From NCBI RefSeq assembly GCF_025151385.1, contig NZ_CP102287.1, forward strand, positions 930,001 to 994,000: a DNA stretch of 64,000 bases, given 5' to 3'. Origin of the DNA: Hoylesella buccalis ATCC 35310. GTDB lineage: Bacteria > Bacteroidota > Bacteroidia > Bacteroidales > Bacteroidaceae. Shown here piece by piece: positions 53,223 to 61,610 of this stretch. The translations under genes and the position numbers were made by a program. The stretch's first letter is position 1; each line of letters starts with the position of its first letter. Under the pieces are notes generated by a model, which worked only from the letters and a program-made list of their open reading frames with translations, searched no databases and was not told where the DNA came from.

Positions 53223-54998
53223 ATGTCAGATTTAAAGAACGTTCAACCATTGGAAGACTTCAATTGGGATGAGTTTGAAAATGGTACAAACGTAAACGCC
53301 AACAAAGAAGACTTGGCAAAGGCTTACGATGAAACCTTGAACAAGGTTAGTGAGCGCCAAGTGACAGAAGGAACCGTTATCGCCCTTGACAAAAAAGAGG
53401 TCATTGTTGACATTGGCTACAAGAGCGATGGAATCATTCCCGCTTCAGAATTCCGCTACAACCCAGACCTTAAAATAGGTGACAAGGTTGAGGTTTATGT
53501 AGAAAACCAGGAAGACAAGAAAGGCCAGCTGGTTCTTTCTCACAAAAAAGCTCGTCTTACCAAGAGCTGGGATCGCATCAATTCAGCCCTCGACAACGAT
53601 GAAATTATTCAGGGCTACATCAAGAGCCGCACGAAGGGTGGTATGATTGTTGACGTGTTTGGCATCGAAGCTTTCTTGCCAGGAAGCCAGATTGACGTTC
53701 ATCCTATACGCGACTACGATGTGTTCGTAGGCAAGACCATGGAATTCAAGGTAGTGAAAATCAACCAGGAATTCCGCAACGTTGTTGTTTCACACAAGGC
53801 GCTCATCGAGGCTGAGTTGGAAGCACAGAAGAAAGAAATTATCAGCAAACTTGAGAAAGGCCAAATTCTTGAAGGTACAATCAAGAACATCACGTCATAT
53901 GGTGTGTTTGTCGACCTTGGCGGTGTGGACGGATTGGTACACATCACAGACCTTTCATGGGGCCGCGTAAGCGATCCACACGAAGTGGTTTCACTGGACG
54001 AGAAAATCAACGTGGTTATCCTCGACTTCGATGATGAGAAGAAGCGTATCGCCCTCGGTTTGAAGCAGTTGACACCACATCCATGGGATGCACTTGATGA
54101 AAACCTCAAGGTAGGTGACAAGGTGAAGGGTAAAGTTGTGGTGATGGCCGACTATGGTGCTTTCGTAGAGATTGCTCCTGGTGTAGAAGGACTGATTCAC
54201 GTCAGCGAAATGTCTTGGAGCCAGCACCTGCGCTCAGCTCAAGACTTCATGCATGTAGGTGATGAGGTTGAGGCTGTTATCCTGACATTGGATCGTGAAG
54301 ACCGTAAGATGAGCTTGGGTATCAAGCAGCTGAAAGCCGATCCATGGGAGGACATCGAGGTGAAATATCCTGTTGGCAGCAAGCACACAGCAAAAGTTCG
54401 CAACTTCACCAACTTCGGTATCTTCGTTGAGCTTGAAGAAGGTGTTGACGGCTTGATTCATATCAGCGACCTCTCGTGGACTAAGAAGGTAAAGCATCCT
54501 TCAGAGTTTACAACAGTAGGTGCTACCATCGATGTCATAGTTCTCGAAATAGATAAAGAGAACCGTCGTCTCTCTCTCGGTCACAAACAACTGGAAGAGA
54601 ATCCTTGGGATACCTACGAGACGATTTACACACCAGGTTCTATTCATACCGGTAAGATTACCGAAATGATGGACAAGGGTGCTGTTATCACACTGAATGA
54701 AGGTGGCGAAGGCTTTGCCACACCTAAGCATCTTGTGAAGGAAGATGGAACACAGGCACAACAGGGTGAAGAACTCGAATTCAAGGTAATTGAGTTTGTT
54801 AAGGAGACCAAGCGTATCATTCTTTCACACAGCCGTACCTTCGAAGATGTGAAAGAAGACGTGAAGCCAGCTCACAAGCACGCCTCTGCCAAGAAACAGA
54901 ATGATGTTCCACAAATCAACAATGTGACAGCAGGTACAAGCCTTGGTGACTTGGATGTGCTTGCTAAGTTGAAAGCAGACATGGAAAAAGGAGAATAA
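53223..54998 (+). CDS. rpsA: 30S ribosomal protein S1
   Basis: 591 residues with six S1 RNA-binding repeats. They begin near residues 47 (GTVIALDKKEVIVDIGYKSD), 132, 217 (GTIKNITSYGVFVDLGGVDG), 302 (GKVVVMADYGAFVEIAPGVE), 390 and 477. Each of repeats 3-5 ends in the S-W-type segment typical of S1 (LVHITDLSWGRV, LIHVSEMSWSQH). It unwinds mRNA at the ribosome for initiation. A long AT-rich leader region and clear terminator isolate it as a single gene. Confidence 0.97.
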   Translation: MSDLKNVQPLEDFNWDEFENGTNVNANKEDLAKAYDETLNKVSERQVTEGTVIALDKKEVIVDIGYKSDGIIPASEFRYNPDLKIGDKVEVYVENQEDKKGQLVLSHKKARLTKSWDRINSALDNDEIIQGYIKSRTKGGMIVDVFGIEAFLPGSQIDVHPIRDYDVFVGKTMEFKVVKINQEFRNVVVSHKALIEAELEAQKKEIISKLEKGQILEGTIKNITSYGVFVDLGGVDGLVHITDLSWGRVSDPHEVVSLDEKINVVILDFDDEKKRIALGLKQLTPHPWDALDENLKVGDKVKGKVVVMADYGAFVEIAPGVEGLIHVSEMSWSQHLRSAQDFMHVGDEVEAVILTLDREDRKMSLGIKQLKADPWEDIEVKYPVGSKHTAKVRNFTNFGIFVELEEGVDGLIHISDLSWTKKVKHPSEFTTVGATIDVIVLEIDKENRRLSLGHKQLEENPWDTYETIYTPGSIHTGKITEMMDKGAVITLNEGGEGFATPKHLVKEDGTQAQQGEELEFKVIEFVKETKRIILSHSRTFEDVKEDVKPAHKHASAKKQNDVPQINNVTAGTSLGDLDVLAKLKADMEKGE

Positions 54999-55099
54999 TT
55001 AAGTATTTTTCTCACGCTCCTTATAAGAAGGGCAGATTTTTCTATTGCTGTCCGCTAAAACTTATTTGAGCAAAAAGCTTATTTGAGCATAAGAACTTA

Positions 55100-55134
55100 G
55101 GGCTTGATTCCTCACACGGAATCAAGCCCTTTTT
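55100..55134 (+). terminator. rpsA terminator
   Basis: Perfect 12-bp arms (GGGCTTGATTCC at 55100-55111 and complement at 55118-55129), a 6-base loop and five T. A short direct repeat (CTTATTTGAGCA twice, near 55060-55090) lies before it. Confidence 0.9.
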
Positions 55135-55205
55135 ATGACAATCATTGTCAGCCATAAATTCAGTACTAATGGAAGGCAATGAGGGACGCAGAAGACTATC
55201 AACAG

Positions 55206-55233
55206 TTAGGCTCTGCTAATTTACTTCTTTCAT
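55206..55233. repeat. End fragment of the IS5/IS1182-like element
   Basis: TTAGGCTCTGCTAATTTACT plus the next 8 bases match the left end of the MITE-like element at 21198-21225 at 26 of 28 positions. It is joined directly to IS30 sequence. It may be a second, mostly deleted, insertion. Confidence 0.55.
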
Positions 55234-55686
55234 GGATACTCACCCTGTCTTTGATTGGAAGATGTCTGCCCTTGGGACGATGCCCGTACTTCATCTTATG
55301 CCTTGTATGCTTGGCAAGTTCCCCAGTCGTGCATTGTGGATGATGTTATAGATGGACTGGCGGGACACCTTTATCCCCTCATTCTTGCGCAGATAACCAG
55401 ATATTTGTCTTGGAGACCACTGGTCATTGATAATATATTCCTTGATTCTCCAAACCAATTCATCGGGGAGCTTGGCGTTCGTTACCGTCCTCTTTCTGCG
55501 CTGCATGGCCATATCGTGCGCCTTCGTCCAGATATACTTTCCCGATGGTGTGCTGTTTCTCTCAAGCTCACGACTGAGCGTAGCCTCACTCGTGCCCACA
55601 ATGCGGGCAATTTCTTTTCTCTTTGTTTTCTTTTGGAGTAAGGCGAAAATTTGCGACCTTTGCTCCCAGGTTAATTGATGATACAT
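55225..55686 (-). pseudogene. IS30-family transposase, N-terminal half with a frameshift
   Basis: It starts at the ATG at 55686: MYHQLTWEQRSQIFALLQKK, a HTH region, then SGKYIWTKAHDMAMQRRKRT and WSPRQISGYLRKNEGIKVSR, all IS30-like. Near 55312 a frameshift sends the frame to a stop at 55291. The correct continuation in another frame reads LAKHTRHKMKYGHRPKGRHL and IKDRVSIHERSK, then ends abruptly at the foreign end fragment. The DDE domain is missing. The 125 bases up to the ISL3 element are probably its leader. Confidence 0.85.
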
Positions 55687-55811
55687 ATACAATACAAAGT
55701 TAATTAATCTTTGGGAGACTGCGGTCGCCAGAGTAAAGCGACTACCGATAAAAAGAAAGCAAGCCTTGGTGCCGCACAAAGACAGATCCAAGACTTGCTT
55801 GTAAAAATATT

Positions 55812-57125
55812 GGTTCATCCGACTTTTCGAGTGAAAATTTAACAATAAGATAAAAGAAAACCGCTGAACTTGAGTATATTTGAATAACCACAAACAGATA
55901 TACAATCATGAACAGCAGTTTTCTATATCACGCATGGGGACTATATAGTCTCGAATGTACAAGGGAGGAATACAAAGGTAATACAATTATTCTTCACGTA
56001 CAAAACAAGAAACGTTTAAGCGTCTGCCCAAAATGTGGCAAACTTCATTTGGTGAAAAATGGCTACCGCATAAGAGACTTTCTCGGTCTTCCGATCGGTG
56101 GCAAGAAAATAGTTATCCGCATGAAAGTCCAACGCTACAAATGCAACGATTGTGACTACGACCAACAGGAAAAGATACGATTTGCAACGGGCAGCAGTTC
56201 CTACACTCACCGCTTTGCAAAATATGTCGTAGACTTGTTGCGTTCCATGACCCTAAAAGATGTGGCGGCACGGCTTGAGGTAAGTTGGGATACAGTAAAG
56301 GAGATACATTCCCATTATCTTGAAAGCCATTATTCCCCTCCGTCGCTTGATGGTGTTAAGTGTATAGGTATAGATGAGTTTGCCGTCAAGAAAGGACACA
56401 TATACAAAACAATCGTTGTAGACCTTATTAGCGGGCGCATTCTCCATGTCGGTGAGGGTAAGGGAATAGAAGCTTTGGCTGACTTTTGGAAGAAGGTGAG
56501 GCGCAAGAATGTATCTATCAAATATGTTGCCACGGATTTGTCAGCGGCTTTTATTGGCTCCGTACTTGAAAATTGTCCAGATGCGATACACGTTTTTGAC
56601 CATTTTCATGTCGTAAAGCTGATGAATGACAAACTTGATGATATACGGCGAATACAATATAACATGGAGAAGGATATTAACAAACGTAAGGTACTCAAGG
56701 GAACCAGATATCTGTTGCTTTGTAATGGAGCAGATATCTATGATGCGAAATATAAGACGAGATTGGAAAATGCCTTGGCAATGAATGAGCCTCTATCAAA
56801 GGCGTATTATCTGAAAGAACAGTTGAGGGAGATATGGTTGCAAGTGCGTAAAGAGGAGGCTGAAAAAGTTTTAACGGAGTGGGTGGAGCAAGCAAAAGAG
56901 AGTCATATTCCACAACTGCAAAAGATGGCAATGACTATACTGGCTTACAAAAGAGGTATACTTGCATGGTATGACTGCCATATCTCAACAGGTAAAGTGG
57001 AGGGTATTAACAATAAGATAAAAATGATGAAACGCAATGCATACGGATTTAGGGAGGAACGATATTTTAAACTAAGGCTATATGCACTACATGAATGTCG
57101 TATCACTCGAAATGTCGGATGAACC
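55812..57125 (+). mobile_element. ISL3-family insertion sequence, copy 2
   Basis: 1314 bp, the same element and orientation as at 19617-20930. The terminal repeats match with one mismatch (GGTTCATCCGAC... / ...GTCGGATGAACC). The flanks AAAATATT and GTAATAAT are not duplicates, so one flank has been lost or recombined. Confidence 0.93.
55908..57122 (+). CDS. ISL3-family transposase, copy 2
   Basis: 404 residues with the same zinc ribbon, HTH and DDE blocks as copy 1. Differences seen are a Tyr to His in GRILHVGEGK and a handful of changes in the last 35 residues (KMMKRNAYGFREERYF, HECRITRNVG). Intact reading frame. Confidence 0.94.
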   Translation: MNSSFLYHAWGLYSLECTREEYKGNTIILHVQNKKRLSVCPKCGKLHLVKNGYRIRDFLGLPIGGKKIVIRMKVQRYKCNDCDYDQQEKIRFATGSSSYTHRFAKYVVDLLRSMTLKDVAARLEVSWDTVKEIHSHYLESHYSPPSLDGVKCIGIDEFAVKKGHIYKTIVVDLISGRILHVGEGKGIEALADFWKKVRRKNVSIKYVATDLSAAFIGSVLENCPDAIHVFDHFHVVKLMNDKLDDIRRIQYNMEKDINKRKVLKGTRYLLLCNGADIYDAKYKTRLENALAMNEPLSKAYYLKEQLREIWLQVRKEEAEKVLTEWVEQAKESHIPQLQKMAMTILAYKRGILAWYDCHISTGKVEGINNKIKMMKRNAYGFREERYFKLRLYALHECRITRNVG

Positions 57126-57146
57126 GTAATAATGAAAAGATGGCAA

Positions 57147-57179
57147 GGCTCCGACACTAACATGTATTAGTTAGGAGCC
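57147..57179 (-). terminator. Terminator-like hairpin after the three-gene operon
   Basis: GGCTCC / GGAGCC outer arms with an inner ACTAA/TTAGT stem, 85 bases beyond the stop of the DUF4435 gene on the minus strand, followed by an AT-rich run. Confidence 0.5.
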
Positions 57180-57264
57180 ATGCTATTTCTTCTTTTTCGT
57201 CAACTCCATTTTCCCCTAATTCAAATTTTCAGAGAGATATTCTGAGTAACAATAAATCCTATAA

Positions 57265-58281
57265 TTATTGAAATATAGCCTGAATTTGATTGTCGTTTTT
57301 GATAGATGCTTCCCAAGTAAAATCAGGCTTAATATCATATAAAATCTCACGAATTCTATCTTTTAGTTGATGCAAGCCATCTGCAACTCGAGTTGAATTG
57401 TTAAACTTCTTAAGTAGATTTTCTTTTCGTGTTTGGTCTGCAACATTAGCATGAAGCCATTGTAAATATTCTCCTCTGTATTTATTTGAGATATTCGCCA
57501 CTATTTTAATGCCAATCTCATCTAATACATCATGTCCATTCATAAATTGCCAACAATTACATTCCACAACACCTTTAGATTTCAATTGAGATAGAAAATC
57601 ATCATATTCAGCACGGTTATTATCTATGTATAAATTAAAGGAATTTATGCGATTAGAGATATACGTGTTGGTACTTTCATTTACCTTGTTGTTTTTGTAA
57701 GTAAGTTTGTTTAAATCAGACTTAAAATCAGATAGCTTATATACATTATCTTTTTTGTTTGTAGAGAACAAATGAATAGTAAATAGATTATAAAGAAGTT
57801 GTGAAGTCTCAAATATCATCACATTAATATCTTCACTTATTTGTTCGCAAAATGAGGTAAGATATATTGCTTCCTTAAGTATGGAGGGTACAATCTTATA
57901 ATTCTCTATTGAATATGTATCACTAGTATGAATAGCATATTTACAAGCCCTTAATTCTTGTGTATAAGAATGGTAATCATCTATAATATAGTCATAATCC
58001 GAATCTATAGCGATCAATTTATTACGGCCTAATGAATCCAATCTAATGAACTTTATTAAGGCATCTTTACCGCATAATTCATTATTTCCACATCTTAGAA
58101 CCTTAATCTTGAATTTTTTATCTGGTTCATGCTTGGCAAAGAAATGACGCCAAAAAACAGTGTCTACTTCATCTTCTACAAAAACTTCGATTTCTTCTTT
58201 TGCGGTTGAACTATTTGCTCTAAAGAATCTCCTTGCAGCTAAAAACGCCGAACTTCCTCCAGAAGATATATCATTAGCCAT
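57265..58281 (-). CDS. DUF4435 (TOPRIM-like) protein, AriB-like
   Basis: 338 residues from the ATG at 58281 (MANDISSGGSSAFLAARRFF). A codon 3 upstream is also possible. TOPRIM hallmarks: FVEDEVDTVFWRHFF, with the general-base Glu at residue 36, and LIAIDSDYDYI, with the D-x-D pair near residues 93-95; NELCGKDALIKF lies between. The C-terminal 200 residues are helical. In the PARIS system, AriB is a DUF4435 TOPRIM nuclease activated by the AriA ATPase. It overlaps the AAA gene by 8 bases (ATGGCTAA), a sign of coupled translation. Toxic nuclease activity is inferred. Confidence 0.85.
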   Translation of the reverse strand: MANDISSGGSSAFLAARRFFRANSSTAKEEIEVFVEDEVDTVFWRHFFAKHEPDKKFKIKVLRCGNNELCGKDALIKFIRLDSLGRNKLIAIDSDYDYIIDDYHSYTQELRACKYAIHTSDTYSIENYKIVPSILKEAIYLTSFCEQISEDINVMIFETSQLLYNLFTIHLFSTNKKDNVYKLSDFKSDLNKLTYKNNKVNESTNTYISNRINSFNLYIDNNRAEYDDFLSQLKSKGVVECNCWQFMNGHDVLDEIGIKIVANISNKYRGEYLQWLHANVADQTRKENLLKKFNNSTRVADGLHQLKDRIREILYDIKPDFTWEASIKNDNQIQAIFQ

Positions 58282-59323
58282 TTTTTGCAACTTTAATTTT
58301 CAAATCATCAATATTCTTTACATATGGTTGCCAACCATCTAATAATACAGATGGAGCGTGTGTTGCGATTATTACTTGACAATTAGGATTCAATAATCTA
58401 ATTTTTTCTATTAATGATTCTTGCCAATCAACATGAAGGGATATTTCAGGTTCATCAAGAAACAATATATATGATTTCTGATTCTGCAAAAGAACTTTCC
58501 ATAGAATATACAACATTTGTTTTTCTCCAGAAGATAGCTCATAAATAGATATCGGTAAATCATCTTCTACAATCCTAAAACTCAGTTTACTATCACTTGT
58601 ATCTATAACTTTTCCGGTTGATTCAAAAAGTTCATTAATTGTCTTGATGAATAAGTTTTTAGGAGCATATAATGACTTTAATGATTCTATATCAGGCTGA
58701 ATCCCAGATATAACCATATTCTCGATTGTATTTGCCAAATTACCTATATAGTAAGAATATTGTTCTTGCAATTCATGAAGTTCTTTATCTAGACTAGACC
58801 AGACTCCTTCATCGTGCAAAGAATCCCATTTGGACTTATCTTCAATGTAGGATATTGGTTCATCAAATGTACTGATGATATCTATATTTAAATCTTTTAG
58901 AAACTTTGCAGAAGGTATTTTTCCTTCTGATTTTGTGGTAACGAAGCTAATTGATGCATTTAGCATCAAACTATTTAGTCTGCTTTTTCTACTCGTATTA
59001 GCAAAATCCATCTCAACATCTTCCTGTAGCTCTTTTAATACCTCATTTTCTTGAGCTTTTTTAGTGAGATTAAGGTAACTGTCATTAAAAACTATATTTG
59101 TTATTGTTGCATCATCTTCATCAAACTTGATCTTTACCATTGATGCTTTTTTAACTAATGACTTTGGAAGTTTACCACCAATAGTAATATAAGCAATCAA
59201 ATCTAGCAAGGTACTTTTACCTGCTCCGTTGATTCCTGTTAATATATTTACACATGGATTAAGTTCCCACTTAATATGGTACTTGCCCCAAAAATCTCTA
59301 ATCTCAATTTGACTAATATTCAT
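58274..59323 (-). CDS. AAA ATPase (AAA15/21, OLD-like), AriA-like
   Basis: 349 residues, ABC/SMC-type ATPase without an evident transporter domain. Walker A is GINGAGKST at residues 30-38, the signature ELSSGEKQML at 262-271, Walker B YILFLDEPEISLHV with Asp290/Glu291 and the H-loop THAPS at His322. A helical insertion lies between residues 90 and 255. The pairing with a DUF4435 gene immediately downstream is the PARIS arrangement (AriA then AriB). I infer a sensor and scaffold that holds or releases the nuclease. It is 37 bases after the upstream GHKL gene. Confidence 0.88.
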   Translation of the reverse strand: MNISQIEIRDFWGKYHIKWELNPCVNILTGINGAGKSTLLDLIAYITIGGKLPKSLVKKASMVKIKFDEDDATITNIVFNDSYLNLTKKAQENEVLKELQEDVEMDFANTSRKSRLNSLMLNASISFVTTKSEGKIPSAKFLKDLNIDIISTFDEPISYIEDKSKWDSLHDEGVWSSLDKELHELQEQYSYYIGNLANTIENMVISGIQPDIESLKSLYAPKNLFIKTINELFESTGKVIDTSDSKLSFRIVEDDLPISIYELSSGEKQMLYILWKVLLQNQKSYILFLDEPEISLHVDWQESLIEKIRLLNPNCQVIIATHAPSVLLDGWQPYVKNIDDLKIKVAKNG

Positions 59324-59360
59324 AGTTGTAAAATTTTAATACCTTACAATATTTTGTTAT

Positions 59361-61379
59361 CTATAATAGGCCTAATTTCTTAAAGAATATTTGATTACGC
59401 ATTTTTGCATCATCAATAACTTTTTTGAAACTCTTAATTTCAATATATGCATTATACGGTGGGTTATAACCAAAGTATCCCTGCTTATCTGGACTTATGG
59501 TAAGTCCTGTCAAATCTGCAAATTCCTTAATTTTTGGAACTATATCGCAAACAATGTATATGTAAACAGGTGTTACGCTTTTATCTACTATAACCTCTTC
59601 TAAACCTTCAGGCATCTCATATTTACCTTCAAGAATTTTACCTGCATATCGTAATGCTTGATTTATTGGATTTTCTTCATCAGGATAATTTGTGCGTTTA
59701 GGTCGTTTGAACTCAACAATTGCAATAGGAGATGTGATAGTGTTCTCTCCATTTCGATAAAATAGCCCACTTTCATAAAAAATAGCAAGGTCTGGTTCTT
59801 TGTGATCAGAACTAGAAATGACCTTATCAGAGGCAATATATTGGGTAAAGTTGAATCTTTCGTCAAGTAGCCACAAATTATGATCTTCATACTCGATTTC
59901 CCTATCATCCTTAATCATAGGAAAAATCAAGTTATGCATTTCACTTTCCTTGTGGGCTTTGCCGCTATCTATTCTTTTACGCAAGTCATCAAATAGTTCT
60001 ATTATTCTACGTCTTTGGCAAACATAATGAGCCAAATCATTCTTTGCAGTTTCCGTTACATTTTTTAAGATTTCATTGACTTCATCTTCTAATGTACTAT
60101 CACCACTATCGTCTTCTGTAGAGTATTTATCTTGTAACTCTTTCAATGCAATTCTCGCATTTTGCTCTTTGTCGAACTTTATCTTTTGGAAACGCATTTC
60201 CAAGTCAAAATCGGAAATACCGATGGGAATAGACTCCATGTCTACATCCTTTAACAAAGTCTTATTCCAGGGTGCTGTGGTATATACATAATGTTCTACT
60301 TTTTGCTTCTTATCATTATATCGTTTTTCGATATCATCAGAAAAATACTTTTTAATGATTAATGAAGTCGTTTTCATTATTTGTCTTTCAGATAAATCTG
60401 AGTATATATCATCTTCCTTGCCAAAATTGAAACCATCTCTTTCTGTTGTTACATTGTCATCAAGATATTTTCCTTGAACATACGCTTTTATCATATAGTT
60501 CTTTTGAGTGCCATTCTCTGTTATCTCAAACATCGTTTCTTTAAACTCGGGCACATAGTTATGCAATGCTGACTCTGTAACCTCTCTAAAATTTGCAGTT
60601 AGACAGATTTTATTTGTTATTGCAGAATAGTATATTTTATAAATTTTGACTACAAAATCCCATTCATTCTCACGACCTTTTATCGTAAAATTTTCTTCTT
60701 TACCTATCTGCTGAATATCGGAATTTTCTCCAATATAATCGTTCAGTACTATTGAATTGGAGTCGTCGTCTTCTTTAATCGTAATTATTGGAGTATATTT
60801 TCCTCCCGTAACAAAGAATACCAGCAAACGTTCCACAAGTTTTCTGGCAATAACTTCAAGTCCTTTATCCAAATCAAAAGACTTAATTGAAGATAGATGC
60901 AGAACTGTACCTGTATGTAAGTCGGGGTTGGATTTAAGATCTATTATTTGCTCATTCTCTATTATTTCATCTGCATGACCAAATGTAAAACTACGTTGTT
61001 TGTATTTATCGCCTTCACGAAAAACACTTTCAATAGAAACGTTATTAAAGTATTTTAGATACATAAATCGTCCAAAACCTTTTCCTCCTTTAGACATCTT
61101 AAATCCACTTCGATAGGTGTCAAAAGAGTCTTTGTTTTCCTCTGTAAAACCTATACCATTGTCAACTATATCTATTGATACAATATCAGACAGAGTATGA
61201 GTGTTGTCCAAATTTAAAGAACGCTGGCCAGTTCGTTTTACTATAATATCAATAACACCATCGGTTCTTTCAGGACCAATTGCGTCAATTGAATTACACA
61301 CAGCTTCAATGACTGGTGTTAAACTTGTCGTTTTAGACTTAATATCCTTTACGATTCTATCAATATTAATCTTGCTCAT
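59361..61379 (-). CDS. GHKL ATPase fused to a PD-(D/E)XK-like nuclease domain
   Basis: 672 residues. The N-terminus carries Hsp90/MutL-type ATP-binding motifs: N-box VIEAVCNSIDAIG (Glu25, Asn29, Asp32), the VDNGIGF Asp73 motif and the SKGGKGFGRF lid motif at 97-105. A long middle domain follows, with a helical region near 400-480. The C-terminus has EPDLAIFYESGLF (Asp530), then SPIAIVEFKRPK (Glu556, Lys558), which fit the D-(x)n-ExK catalytic pattern, followed by an IYIVCDIVPKIKE strand. I recall no standard PARIS gene of this type. It starts the operon, downstream of a clear promoter. The N-terminal call is firm; the nuclease is inferred. Confidence 0.82.
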   Translation of the reverse strand: MSKINIDRIVKDIKSKTTSLTPVIEAVCNSIDAIGPERTDGVIDIIVKRTGQRSLNLDNTHTLSDIVSIDIVDNGIGFTEENKDSFDTYRSGFKMSKGGKGFGRFMYLKYFNNVSIESVFREGDKYKQRSFTFGHADEIIENEQIIDLKSNPDLHTGTVLHLSSIKSFDLDKGLEVIARKLVERLLVFFVTGGKYTPIITIKEDDDSNSIVLNDYIGENSDIQQIGKEENFTIKGRENEWDFVVKIYKIYYSAITNKICLTANFREVTESALHNYVPEFKETMFEITENGTQKNYMIKAYVQGKYLDDNVTTERDGFNFGKEDDIYSDLSERQIMKTTSLIIKKYFSDDIEKRYNDKKQKVEHYVYTTAPWNKTLLKDVDMESIPIGISDFDLEMRFQKIKFDKEQNARIALKELQDKYSTEDDSGDSTLEDEVNEILKNVTETAKNDLAHYVCQRRRIIELFDDLRKRIDSGKAHKESEMHNLIFPMIKDDREIEYEDHNLWLLDERFNFTQYIASDKVISSSDHKEPDLAIFYESGLFYRNGENTITSPIAIVEFKRPKRTNYPDEENPINQALRYAGKILEGKYEMPEGLEEVIVDKSVTPVYIYIVCDIVPKIKEFADLTGLTISPDKQGYFGYNPPYNAYIEIKSFKKVIDDAKMRNQIFFKKLGLL

Positions 61380-61411
61380 CTCAAATTGATATTACATACC
61401 CTAATTTAGTA

Positions 61412-61419
61412 CAAAGATA
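61412..61419 (-). promoter_or_regulatory. -7 box of the GHKL-AAA-DUF4435 operon
   Basis: TATCTTTG on the minus strand, 32 bases before the GHKL start codon, is an exact TAnnTTTG match. Confidence 0.6.
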
Positions 61420-61507
61420 AGGCAATAAATCTCATTTCGGATGAATTATATAGGACTTTTTTAATTTGATGAGATGATTTTGAGGTCTTAACTTGAACAA
61501 ATACATT

Positions 61508-61545
61508 CCCCCCCCATTATAATATTGAAAAAATATATACCTTTG
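61508..61545 (+). promoter_or_regulatory. Orphan promoter with an eight-C tract
   Basis: TACCTTTG at 61538-61545 matches TAnnTTTG and faces right. A run of eight C (61508-61515) sits 22 bases upstream, where the -33 element should be. The only frame that follows is ATG at 61551 with 7 codons (MKKRSFQ), then integrase debris on the opposite strand. It may be a promoter whose gene was lost. Confidence 0.4.
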
Positions 61546-61610
61546 CACCTATGAAAAAGCGTTCTTTTCAATAATGCAGAATAAGACAGATAAGAGAATT
61601 TTACTTGTTT

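Noticed and set aside
55060..55092. Direct repeat CTTATTTGAGCA after rpsA as a regulatory array
   Set aside because: Only two copies, immediately before the terminator; more likely a chance or slippage duplication.
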